A stretch of 64,000 nucleotides of DNA from a virus. Below are positions 7,677-15,094 of this stretch, piece by piece. Position 1 is the first letter of the stretch. Every line of letters starts with the position of its first letter. The position numbers and the translations under genes are program-made. The notes beneath the pieces were generated by a model, which saw only the letters and a program-made list of their open reading frames with translations, made no database searches and was not told where the DNA came from. The stretch lies in IMG/VR virus record IMGVR_UViG_3300045412_000135, positions 1-64,000 of that record, one strand, 5' to 3'.

Positions 7677-7924
7677 ACAGGTGGAATTACAATGTCATTA
7701 GGTTCAACATAGCAGTAATTGTAACCATACACAGAACAGTTCTGCGTAATGGTTTCTTCATCAACTTGGGTTACTTCTAGTGTATCATCAAAATCTTCTG
7801 CTTGCAAGAGTCCATGATATCTAATCGCATCATCTTCTTCTTCAAAAATAGTTACGGTTCGCAATCCGTCTTTATTTTTAACGGCATACACACCACCATG
7901 TTTTTTTGAAATAAGAATGTACAT
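7673..7924 (-). CDS. DUF3110-like small protein between gp46 and gp47
   Basis: 83 residues. The pattern TVTIFEEEDDAIRYHGLLQA, a later acidic stretch, a cysteine-containing YGY segment and a terminal VEPNDIVIPP closely follows DUF3110, a family of small proteins in cyanobacteria and plastids with no assigned function. It overlaps gp47 by TAATG on one side and gp46 by ATGA on the other, so it is translationally locked into the Mre11/Rad50-type operon. It may be a host-derived gene recruited to modulate the nuclease, but that is inference from position. Confidence 0.72.
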   Translation of the reverse strand: MYILISKKHGGVYAVKNKDGLRTVTIFEEEDDAIRYHGLLQAEDFDDTLEVTQVDEETITQNCSVYGYNYCYVEPNDIVIPPV

Positions 7925-8958
7925 TACACCTCACAAGCTTCTAGATAGAGTGATCGAACTGTTGATTTAATTGAGTCCTTATTAAAAGAAGTATCTACTT
8001 CATCTATGTATTTGTCTAGAAGAGTCATGGTATCTTCGGTTTCTACATCATCTCGAATATCATCAAGTTCCAATCTAAGATCTTCGATAATTTTTAAATC
8101 TGCTACGCCTGCATCATATAGAATTTTGATGAGTTTGTCAAACTTTAATTGATTCTGCTTATCCTCAACAATTACTTTGACATATTTCCCAGCATATCCA
8201 GTTACATCATTCCACTCTGTTTCATCTCTATAGTAAATTTTTTCAAACATCGTATAAGGATTTTTATAAAATTTTAGATCTAAAGTTTCAGTATCTAAAA
8301 TATGAAATCCCCTAGCTGATTGATAATCGTTCCAATATAACTCGTATGGATTTCCAAGGTAATAAATATTACCCTTTGTTGACTTGGTATGAAAGTGTCC
8401 TGATAAAACTTTTTTAAATTTATTAAATGGTTCTGAAGATATTCCATGTTCCATTATAATGCCATGGACAGTCTCAAAACCATTAAACTCAAGATGGCCC
8501 ACACAGAGAGATGCCGTAGATTGTTCCAGAAGTTCGTAAACTCGGGATCGATTGTCATCACATATCCAAGGGATGCCAAATACAGACAAAGAACCAAGAA
8601 AGAATTCACCAGGGTCATCCATAACCGAAATGTTGTCATACTCTCCCAACAAGAGAGATGGGGCATTAACTCTAAGAGTGTTTTTATAGTAGATGTCATG
8701 ATTGCCTACCAGCATGATCATTTTGACACCCATCTTTTCCAATGGGTCAAACCACATTTCTTTCGCTGCCTCTAGTGAATTAAAGTTCACTGATTTACGA
8801 CGATCAAAAGTATCTCCTAAACAAAGAACATGTTTAATTTTATACTTTTTGATAAATGGAATGACTACATTATTATAGAATTTTTTGTAGTAATCAATAT
8901 ATATCATTGAATCATTACGAACACCGAAGTGTTGATCGGTAATAAGAAGTACTTTCAT
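7924..8958 (-). CDS. 47: Recombination nuclease subunit (gp47, SbcD/Mre11-like)
   Basis: 344 residues counted from the ATG at 8958. Calcineurin-type phosphoesterase motifs: DQHFG (8-12), GDTFDRR (48-54), GNHD (85-88), a GH at 154-155 and GHFH (187-190), the metal ligands of Mre11/SbcD nucleases. It partners with gp46. The open frame also extends two codons upstream to a TTG at 8964, but the family normally starts MK followed by a hydrophobic strand and the metal-binding aspartate, so I choose the ATG, 2 bases after the gp55 stop. Confidence 0.95.
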   Translation of the reverse strand: MKVLLITDQHFGVRNDSMIYIDYYKKFYNNVVIPFIKKYKIKHVLCLGDTFDRRKSVNFNSLEAAKEMWFDPLEKMGVKMIMLVGNHDIYYKNTLRVNAPSLLLGEYDNISVMDDPGEFFLGSLSVFGIPWICDDNRSRVYELLEQSTASLCVGHLEFNGFETVHGIIMEHGISSEPFNKFKKVLSGHFHTKSTKGNIYYLGNPYELYWNDYQSARGFHILDTETLDLKFYKNPYTMFEKIYYRDETEWNDVTGYAGKYVKVIVEDKQNQLKFDKLIKILYDAGVADLKIIEDLRLELDDIRDDVETEDTMTLLDKYIDEVDTSFNKDSIKSTVRSLYLEACEV

Positions 8959-8960
8959 AA

Positions 8961-9428
8961 TCAATAACGATAAGTGTATTCGATGTTAGATTTAATTTGA
9001 TTATAAGAATTATTAAAATCTTCACCATCAGAAGTGAATACTTCCTCATAACCGGATTTTTCAATCAATTTATCTTTGATATCCATTTGACGTTTTTCTT
9101 TTGCAATTCTACGAAGAAAAGCATAATAAACAATCTGAGTGAAATATGCAAATGGATTATTTGACTTTTCTGGATCAAAATTATCTACATATTGAATGCA
9201 ATTTTCTATACCATCGCAAATCATATCATCCCTATACATATAATTAATAAAATTTGGACGATAAGATAGATGAGTAGCAATTTTTAAAAAGCACTCGCCA
9301 ATGTAATTATTAACTCTGGGTTTTGATATCCCTTCATTTTTTGCCTCGGCAACACTTTTCCTATATTCCATAAGAGCACGTAGGAACTTTTTATTATCTA
9401 AGTAGTGTTGTTTCTTTTTTTGTATCAT
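8961..9428 (-). CDS. 55: Late-transcription sigma factor (gp55)
   Basis: 155 residues, somewhat shorter than T4 gp55 (185). The core segment with NPFAYFTQIVYYAFLRRI is the sigma region 2-like part conserved in T4-type late sigma factors, which recognise the TATAAATA -10 element and bind host RNA polymerase core. Several such motifs occur upstream of structural genes in this window, which fits. The gene has its own sigma70-type promoter with a 17-base spacer, overlapped by an inverted repeat, so its expression before late genes is readable in the sequence. gp47 follows within 2 bases. Confidence 0.94.
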   Translation of the reverse strand: MIQKKKQHYLDNKKFLRALMEYRKSVAEAKNEGISKPRVNNYIGECFLKIATHLSYRPNFINYMYRDDMICDGIENCIQYVDNFDPEKSNNPFAYFTQIVYYAFLRRIAKEKRQMDIKDKLIEKSGYEEVFTSDGEDFNNSYNQIKSNIEYTYRY

Positions 9429-9455
9429 TCCATGTAGAATACATTAAGTGATTGA

Positions 9456-9484
9456 AGTATATCTAATGTTTTAATTATTGTCAA
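9456..9484 (-). promoter_or_regulatory. Sigma70-type promoter for gp55
   Basis: Minus strand TTGACA (9479-9484), 17-base spacer, TATACT (9456-9461), 28 bases before the gp55 ATG. The -35 box lies in one arm of the inverted repeat TTGTCAAG-N10-CTTGACAA (9478-9503). Confidence 0.85.
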
Positions 9485-9496
9485 GCCATAACAAAC

Positions 9497-9525
9497 TTGA
9501 CAACAGTTCCATTTGTGTGTATAAT
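9497..9525 (+). promoter_or_regulatory. Consensus sigma70 promoter on the plus strand, divergent from gp55
   Basis: Plus strand TTGACA (9497-9502), exactly 17 bases, TATAAT (9520-9525): a full-consensus promoter. It faces away from gp55 and towards the 3' ends of the 144-residue gene and uvsW, both on the minus strand. A transcript from about 9532 would be antisense to them. No convincing plus-strand ORF or terminator follows. It shares the inverted repeat with the gp55 promoter. Confidence 0.7.
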
Positions 9526-9552
9526 AACTCTGTAAGGGTTCAAAGATTTTAT

Positions 9553-9987
9553 TTAAAGCCATTTATAAATTTTTTCTAGTTTTTTTCTTGCTTCATCAAC
9601 TGTTGAAAGATATCCCATGTTTGTATCTAACTCTACTTCACTTTCTTTAATAGCATCTTCAATGGTTTTATCTTGATTTGTTTTTTTAATAAACAATTCA
9701 TACATATGAACCATTTCAGTATTCAATCCTCCAATACTAATAATATCTTTTTCATTCAAAATAAAAAAATCTTCATCTGAAAATTGCATCCATTTAGTCA
9801 TGGATAATCCTTTCACAGTTGTTTTACCACTCAATCTTGAAACTACTTGAATTATAACGGGATTACACATGAATACTTGTGTTTCTCCATCATCTTCTAC
9901 TGCAAAACCTTTGGCAATTATTTCTTCACCAGAAATTAGTTTTACAATAAAATGAAACTCTTCATCGTGTCGAATGTATTTAATCAT
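9553..9987 (-). CDS. Sm-like conserved phage protein downstream of uvsW
   Basis: 144 residues. The N-terminal part (FHFIVKLISGEEIIAKGFAV, an acidic DDGET turn, then NPVIIQVV) has the strand pattern of an Sm/Hfq-like barrel and resembles the 95-residue protein at 202-489. A longer middle segment and a charged helical C-terminus (about 105-144) follow. I know of no demonstrated function. It overlaps the uvsW stop by 8 bases, so it is co-translated with the helicase. RNA binding next to an RNA-DNA helicase would make sense but is inference. Its 3' end lies under a possible antisense transcript. Confidence 0.75.
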   Translation of the reverse strand: MIKYIRHDEEFHFIVKLISGEEIIAKGFAVEDDGETQVFMCNPVIIQVVSRLSGKTTVKGLSMTKWMQFSDEDFFILNEKDIISIGGLNTEMVHMYELFIKKTNQDKTIEDAIKESEVELDTNMGYLSTVDEARKKLEKIYKWL

Positions 9988-11455
9988 AAGACTCTTTTAA
10001 ACGTATTTCTATGATTTCATAATCAAATTTTTCTTCATTGTATATTTTAACTCTTTCAACTAAATGATTCAATGTGAAATTTTTCAGATTGTTGTTTGAT
10101 ATATCATCAGCAATATCATAAAGAGTTGCTTGATTTTTATTCTCTCCCTTTCTGAGAATACGGCCTATGGATTGAAGATTACGAACACGCGATTTAGAAG
10201 GTGATGCAAAAATAACGTTATGAAGATTACGAATATTGATTCCAGTAGAAAAAGTTCCATAACTAGCAACAATAATAGCATCTTTTTCTTGTTCACAAAT
10301 TTGACGAGTTTTTTCTCTTTCTTCAGTATCTACTCCACCATGAATAAAGAATACTCTTCTAGTATCACCGACCTTACTATTTATGAGGTCATAAAGTATC
10401 TCCCCATGTTTTTCGACATAAGAGAAGAGTACTAGCGTGTTTCCATCAAGATCTTTACACAAATTACGAATTAATTTATTCCTTCCTGGATGAGAAATAA
10501 TATAATCAATTTCTTCTTGATAAGATTCAAATCGAATAAATTTGTGTTTCAATAAAAGAACTTTAATTTTTAATTTACTTAAATGACCTTCCTTTATCAG
10601 ATCATTTGTTTTAGTTACTTGATTACACTTACCAAAAATACCTTCCAGAACTAACTTGTTTGTGTAGCTTCCATCCAGAGTTCCTGTGAATCCAATACGG
10701 TATTTACAATCATGCAACTTAGTCATGATTCCAGTCAAAGACTTTGCTTTTGCTAAGTGTGCTTCATCAACGATAACAACATCAAATTTACTGAACCACT
10801 TCTTATTCTCTTTGTAGATTGACTGCCAAGTAGTAATTACAACATCCGAATCAATATCATATTTCTCTTTACCTGCATAGATTTTATGACAATAAGCGGA
10901 AGAATTCCAACCATAATCTTCAAAATCCTTATACATTTGTTCTACCAGTGATGTTGTAGGAACAACCAAAAGAATTTTCCTACTAGCATTTACATGGTAT
11001 CGAATGATCGAATAGATCATCAAAGACTTACCTGATGCTGTTGGTGAAAGAAGCAATCTTCGATTATATTTAAGTGCCTCGTAAATTGCTTTGTATTGAT
11101 AGTCTCTTACCTTATGTGGCATACTAAGGGACCTTACAAAACCAACTACACCTTCAGGAGAAACTAAATCATTTATTTCATTTGGATGTCCATAAAATTT
11201 ACATTCTGAATGTTCATAAGTATATCCTCTTTCATTACACCATTCTTCAAGATACTCTACAAGACCACAATATATCTCTCCTGTTCCTGGGGAGTATAAT
11301 CTAATTTTACCATCCCAAAATTTATTTTTAAACTGGGGCATGTATTTTGCGTTTGGAATATCGAAAGTAAAATATTCTGCTAATTCAACATTAATGTGCG
11401 GCTCTGCTTCAATTTTTAGATAAACTTCGTTCTTCTTACGAATCTTAAGATCCAT
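9980..11455 (-). CDS. uvsW: RNA-DNA and recombination helicase UvsW
   Basis: 491 residues, close to T4 UvsW. A superfamily 2 helicase that unwinds R-loops and branch-migrates recombination intermediates, helping the switch from origin-based to recombination-based replication. Visible motifs: the N-terminal domain (1-100), PTASGKS at 138-144, DEAH at 230-233, FTGT at 256-259 and a C-terminal motif VI (SIGRILRKG). uvsY lies 6 bases upstream, the usual cyanophage order. Confidence 0.96.
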   Translation of the reverse strand: MDLKIRKKNEVYLKIEAEPHINVELAEYFTFDIPNAKYMPQFKNKFWDGKIRLYSPGTGEIYCGLVEYLEEWCNERGYTYEHSECKFYGHPNEINDLVSPEGVVGFVRSLSMPHKVRDYQYKAIYEALKYNRRLLLSPTASGKSLMIYSIIRYHVNASRKILLVVPTTSLVEQMYKDFEDYGWNSSAYCHKIYAGKEKYDIDSDVVITTWQSIYKENKKWFSKFDVVIVDEAHLAKAKSLTGIMTKLHDCKYRIGFTGTLDGSYTNKLVLEGIFGKCNQVTKTNDLIKEGHLSKLKIKVLLLKHKFIRFESYQEEIDYIISHPGRNKLIRNLCKDLDGNTLVLFSYVEKHGEILYDLINSKVGDTRRVFFIHGGVDTEEREKTRQICEQEKDAIIVASYGTFSTGINIRNLHNVIFASPSKSRVRNLQSIGRILRKGENKNQATLYDIADDISNNNLKNFTLNHLVERVKIYNEEKFDYEIIEIRLKESYD

Positions 11456-11461
11456 TAATAA

Positions 11462-11866
11462 TTACACTCCCGATTTAAATCTCTCCCATTCGATTGCATT
11501 TTTAATTTGATAAGAACGATTACTTATCATTTTTAAAATGCTATCAAGATAAGTGAGTATCTGATCTATGTAGTCCAGTTTGTACTGTGCCTTTTGAACA
11601 TCTTCATCGGCATCCAAAAACATTTCAACCTCATCCTTGGTAGTAAGTTTGAGATCAAATGGTATTTCTTTATAAAGTTCTTTGGGTGCTTTACCCTTGT
11701 AATATTTCCACTTATCACGAATAAGTATTTTCAGTTTGTATTCATTTTCCTTCTTCATTAGTACGAAGGTGTTGTACAATTCAAAGTATTTCATGTGCAA
11801 TTGTGGAACACGAAGAGATTCTTCGCAAAGAAGATCGGCATCCATCTCCGAATCTTTTTTCCACAT
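11462..11866 (-). CDS. uvsY: Recombination mediator UvsY
   Basis: 134 residues from the ATG at 11866, similar to T4 UvsY (137). UvsY displaces single-strand binding protein and loads the UvsX recombinase. The conserved block WKYYKGKAP, then ADEDVQKAQYKLDY and the C-terminal helix ending WERFKSGV fit the family. The start is doubtful: the GGAG abuts the ATG with no spacing, and the frame is open upstream to 11896, reading ATT-AAT-ATA-GAG-AAG-ATA-CAG-GAG before the ATG. That would give (M)NIEKIQEMW, very like the family N-terminus as I remember it, so a rare ATT start at 11890 is possible. Confidence 0.9.
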   Translation of the reverse strand: MWKKDSEMDADLLCEESLRVPQLHMKYFELYNTFVLMKKENEYKLKILIRDKWKYYKGKAPKELYKEIPFDLKLTTKDEVEMFLDADEDVQKAQYKLDYIDQILTYLDSILKMISNRSYQIKNAIEWERFKSGV

Positions 11867-11909
11867 CTCCTGTATCTTCTCTATATTAATAATATACTAA
11901 AAATTATTA

Positions 11910-12485
11910 TTAATTATACCATGCGCTATCGGCTAATCGCTTCATTGTACCTCTCTTTCTAAATTCATAATATGAATATACAAAAGAAACATTCGATCTA
12001 AAAAACTCTACTTCACTAACAGTTGCATCAAATTCTAAAGTTGATAGTGAAGTTGGTATCAAATCTATAAACTGAACATCAAAATTAGTAGTTAAATTAT
12101 TTGTTAAAACACTGATAGTTCCATCACTAAAAATATTTCTATCAGCAGGAGACCGTGAATACTTAACGGCGTCTTCAAAAACTGCTCTTTCTGTAAAAGT
12201 AGAGGGAACACCTAATGCTCTAATCCAATTATGTAATTGTAAATAATTTGTCAAATCTTCATCAACCAAAAACGTCAAATTTAAAATTCCATAATTAATA
12301 TTTCCTTCAATTGGATATTTTAAAAATGGTGAGGGCACTTCTACAGAACCCAAATTTATTTCAGGAATAGCAACAGATTGACATAAATATGCAACTTTTG
12401 GTGCTTTTTCTAAAATAAATTTAAATCCAATAGGCGACAAATAATTATTATTATTTACTTGTTCCTTATACCATTGTGCGCTCAT
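11910..12485 (-). CDS. Tail-tube-fold virion protein (gp3/gp19-like position)
   Basis: 191 residues. The C-terminal half (an IS/DVQF strand, FIDLIPTSLSTLEFD, then VEFFRSNVSFVYSYYEF) has the layout of T4-type tube proteins such as gp19, which in this same window ends in a comparable ...WPSNVSSIDLDF...VEFQVQYW. The N-terminus (GFKFILEKAPKVAYLCQSVAIPEI) also suits a tube or tail-terminator protein that binds sheath. It lies between gp23 and uvsY, where some cyanophages are annotated with gp3, the tail completion protein; I am not certain it is gp3. It has its own late motif, directly after the gp23 terminator. Confidence 0.7.
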   Translation of the reverse strand: MSAQWYKEQVNNNNYLSPIGFKFILEKAPKVAYLCQSVAIPEINLGSVEVPSPFLKYPIEGNINYGILNLTFLVDEDLTNYLQLHNWIRALGVPSTFTERAVFEDAVKYSRSPADRNIFSDGTISVLTNNLTTNFDVQFIDLIPTSLSTLEFDATVSEVEFFRSNVSFVYSYYEFRKRGTMKRLADSAWYN

Positions 12486-12507
12486 GTAATTATTTGATGC
12501 TACCTTT

Positions 12508-12514
12508 TATTTAG
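12508..12514 (-). promoter_or_regulatory. Late promoter motif CTAAATA
   Basis: Minus-strand CTAAATA followed by AA, 22 bases upstream of the tail-tube-fold gene and immediately after the T-run of the gp23 terminator. It matches the late -10 element reported for T4-like cyanophages. Confidence 0.55.
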
Positions 12515-12516
12515 GT

Positions 12517-12543
12517 ATAAAAAAGGGACCCCTCAGGGTCCCT
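12517..12543 (-). terminator. Intrinsic terminator after gp23
   Basis: A perfect 8-bp stem AGGGACCC/GGGTCCCT with a 4-base loop (12524-12543) followed on the minus strand by TTTTTT. It lies 17 bases past the capsid gene stop. A strong terminator after the most abundant late mRNA is expected in T4-like phages. Confidence 0.92.
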
Positions 12544-12560
12544 AGAAAAATGTGAAAAGA

Positions 12561-13919
12561 TCACATTAAGTTGTCTACAAGAACACGTCTGTAGTAAACG
12601 TTAGCGTTCGCGGTGAGAGCACCTGAACCCTGGGTTAGACCCTCTGCAAATGGGTTAGCAACCATTCCGTATCGAGTCTTGAATCCGATTTTAGGTTGGA
12701 ATGTATCCTGACCTACGGCACGTACCATCTGGAGTGGTACATATGGGCAATAGAAGAGACCTGCATCATAAGGTGAAGATCCTTTATAACCCATTACGAA
12801 GAAGTGACGATCAGCAACGTTAGCAGAATATGGATCAACATATACCTTGATGCGACCGTTGAGGGTTCCAACTAGAGTTGAGGAAGTATCATCAACACCA
12901 GCAAGAGCATTGTTTCCACTGAGGTTGGTGCTATAGTCAAGAACACCAGCCATTCCTAGAGCACTTGCAACGTCTGCAGAGCAAACGATGAAGTTGCCCT
13001 TTCCACGACGAGTTTGTTGACCGATAGCATTTGCTTCGCGCTCGATTTGGAAAAGAAGACCCTTGAACTTTTCAACAGACCAACGACCGTTGGAGTCAAC
13101 GTCAAGATCAAAAATACCAGCAGTAGCGGTATTGTTCTGGGCACCAACTTTAGCAATCTTGTAGATTGTACGAACAACTTCGCGGTTAATTTCAGAGAGA
13201 ACCTCAGTTGAGAGGATGTTCGCTAGTTCGGTCTCAGCATCAAGACCATGGATAGCCTTGAGGTCTTGTGCGAGTTCTAGCGAGTACTCAGCCTTGAGGG
13301 CACGGGACTTTGCAGTAACGGTTACTTTCTCGATTGAGAATCCCATCTCACGGAAGTGATTACCAGCACCATCGCCAAGTGCTTCTGACTGAGCAGTGGT
13401 CATACCTTGTCCACCGATGGTGTAGGTGCCGCTGTCATTTAGAAGACCAGGGTTAGAACCAGTCATGTCGTTAGAAGCAAGCGAATCACCGCTGTTTTCT
13501 GACGAATGCTCGGTATCTGATTCGTTGTAGAATGCTTCTGAACCAGTGCTAGGAACACGGTCGGTGCCCTTCATTGAACGCATTGCAAAGATGAGTCCAG
13601 TAGGACCAGTCATGGGTTGAACGCCGCAGATGTCATAAGCAATAAGCTTAGGCATTGAACGACGGATTAGTGAAATTAGAACGGGATCGAAACCTGCAAC
13701 TGGACCAGTTGCGGTTGATGCACCCGAGAATCCTGTACCACCCAATGAGTTGGTAGGTGCAGCTTCAGCGAGGATATTACGCTCTTCGCGTAAAAATCTT
13801 TCTTGATTTTCTAGCAGTACTGAGGTGACAGCCTTCTTGTAAGTATCCTGAATTGGTTCAGCATCCTTATGATCAAGAATGGGTGCCCACTTTTCCTGCA
13901 ATTGCTCTGATAGGAACAT
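12561..13919 (-). CDS. 23: Major capsid protein (gp23)
   Basis: 452 residues, HK97-fold capsid protein; T4 gp23 has 521. It forms the hexamers of the head. The N-terminal 52 residues are charged and helical and end in LAE followed by AAPTN, matching the gp21 protease rule (hydrophobic-X-Glu before the cut), so this is probably the propeptide removed at maturation. AAGGAG lies before the ATG. A perfect TATAAATA late motif sits 59 bases upstream and a strong terminator follows. Confidence 0.97.
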   Translation of the reverse strand: MFLSEQLQEKWAPILDHKDAEPIQDTYKKAVTSVLLENQERFLREERNILAEAAPTNSLGGTGFSGASTATGPVAGFDPVLISLIRRSMPKLIAYDICGVQPMTGPTGLIFAMRSMKGTDRVPSTGSEAFYNESDTEHSSENSGDSLASNDMTGSNPGLLNDSGTYTIGGQGMTTAQSEALGDGAGNHFREMGFSIEKVTVTAKSRALKAEYSLELAQDLKAIHGLDAETELANILSTEVLSEINREVVRTIYKIAKVGAQNNTATAGIFDLDVDSNGRWSVEKFKGLLFQIEREANAIGQQTRRGKGNFIVCSADVASALGMAGVLDYSTNLSGNNALAGVDDTSSTLVGTLNGRIKVYVDPYSANVADRHFFVMGYKGSSPYDAGLFYCPYVPLQMVRAVGQDTFQPKIGFKTRYGMVANPFAEGLTQGSGALTANANVYYRRVLVDNLM

Positions 13920-13977
13920 TTGCTTTCTCCTTGAAAAATGAGTTTTTTATTGTGTTAATCAATAACAAATACGTAAT

Positions 13978-13985
13978 TATTTATA
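13978..13985 (-). promoter_or_regulatory. Late promoter TATAAATA for gp23
   Basis: Perfect T4 late -10 octamer on the minus strand in the 96-base gap between gp22 and gp23, 59 bases before the start codon. Confidence 0.82.
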
Positions 13986-14015
13986 AAATCCTACGTTATA
14001 AAATCTCACGCTTGT

Positions 14016-15032
14016 TTATTTGGACCAGCGGGAAATTGCTGACATATATGCCGACATTGCATCCCCAGCGACAGGTTGTTCAACAGGACCATCTTCTACT
14101 GCAGGAGCAGCTGCTCTTGCGAAATATGACTCCTTGAGAGTTTCGATCTTCTCACGAAAATCTTCCTCAGTAGTGAACTCCACACCTTCAGATAGACTTT
14201 GTAGTTTATCCTTTTGTGTTTCAGCAAGTCCAATAGAAACTTCGCTCACAATCCCATTCTTAATATAATTACCAAGTTTCTTATGCATCTCAACGTTAAG
14301 GTCAATCTGCTCATTGAGTTTTTCTTCCATAACATTAAGTTGTTCGGTCATCTCATTGACGATCTCGAACTTCTCTTCAGGAACTTCAAGATAGTTCTCG
14401 CTGAAGAGATTTCTGAGTCCGTGCATTAGGTTCTCAGCAATCTCGGTTTTAATACCGCTATCAATTGCTAGAGTATTTTCCTGAATCCACTTTTCTGCTG
14501 CAAAAGTTAGATAGGAATCGATTTGCTCGGACATTTCTGTTTTGAATTCATCAACGGCTTCTTCAAATGCTTGCTCATATGCTTCATTCATTAGAGCAAC
14601 TTCTTCGTTGATTTTTGCTGTTACTGCTGCTTCGAAGATCAGTTTTGCTTTGTCTCTGAATTCTTCTGTAAGTTCTGAACCAGATACAAGAGCATCAAGA
14701 TCCTCGTCGAAGGAATATTGAACAACTTCTTGTTCTTCTTCGATGATTTCTCCATCTTCTTTTGTTTCCTCACAGGTGGACTTTTGAGTTAGAGAATCTT
14801 GCTTATCTCCTGATGCTGCTGAGGGTTTAGTTCCTGGAGCGGTCGCACCTTTGATTTTAGCAGCAACTTTTTTACCGATTGATTCGGTATCGTCTGGACG
14901 ACCTGATGTTGGGGTAGGACCACCAATTTCTTCTGCGTCGTTCTTTAGATCGGATTTTTCTGCTGGTTTAGCACCCTTGGTTACTACGTTAGAACTTTCT
15001 TCTAGATCCATTGTTTCAATCTCTTGTGACAT
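14016..15032 (-). CDS. 22: Prohead scaffold core protein (gp22)
   Basis: 338 residues, longer than T4 gp22 (269). Highly acidic and almost entirely helical from about 110 onward, with heptad-like runs typical of a scaffold that is digested by gp21 during maturation. The first 100 residues are low-complexity, rich in Gly, Pro, Ser and Lys. The order gp20, gp21, gp22, gp23 matches T4 exactly. The extra N-terminal region probably accounts for the additional length. Confidence 0.92.
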   Translation of the reverse strand: MSQEIETMDLEESSNVVTKGAKPAEKSDLKNDAEEIGGPTPTSGRPDDTESIGKKVAAKIKGATAPGTKPSAASGDKQDSLTQKSTCEETKEDGEIIEEEQEVVQYSFDEDLDALVSGSELTEEFRDKAKLIFEAAVTAKINEEVALMNEAYEQAFEEAVDEFKTEMSEQIDSYLTFAAEKWIQENTLAIDSGIKTEIAENLMHGLRNLFSENYLEVPEEKFEIVNEMTEQLNVMEEKLNEQIDLNVEMHKKLGNYIKNGIVSEVSIGLAETQKDKLQSLSEGVEFTTEEDFREKIETLKESYFARAAAPAVEDGPVEQPVAGDAMSAYMSAISRWSK

Positions 15033-15075
15033 TGGAATTTCTCCTACCTATTGTTTTACGGATATTTCTTTTAAT

Positions 15076-15083
15076 TATTTATA
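15076..15083 (-). promoter_or_regulatory. Late promoter TATAAATA for gp22
   Basis: Perfect octamer on the minus strand in the 62-base gap between gp21 and gp22, 44 bases upstream of the gp22 start codon. Confidence 0.82.
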
Positions 15084-15094
15084 TATACAAATAA

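Noticed and set aside
8959-8964. TTG start for gp47 two codons upstream of the ATG
   Set aside because: The ATG at 8958 gives the usual family N-terminus (MK followed by a hydrophobic strand).
9560-9567. TATAAATG late-like motif at the end of the 144-residue gene
   Set aside because: One mismatch, inside coding sequence, and gp55 already has a better sigma70-type promoter.
11867-11909. AT-rich -10-like boxes (TATATT, TATAAT-like) before uvsY
   Set aside because: No -35 box at a fitting distance and the region is almost pure AT.
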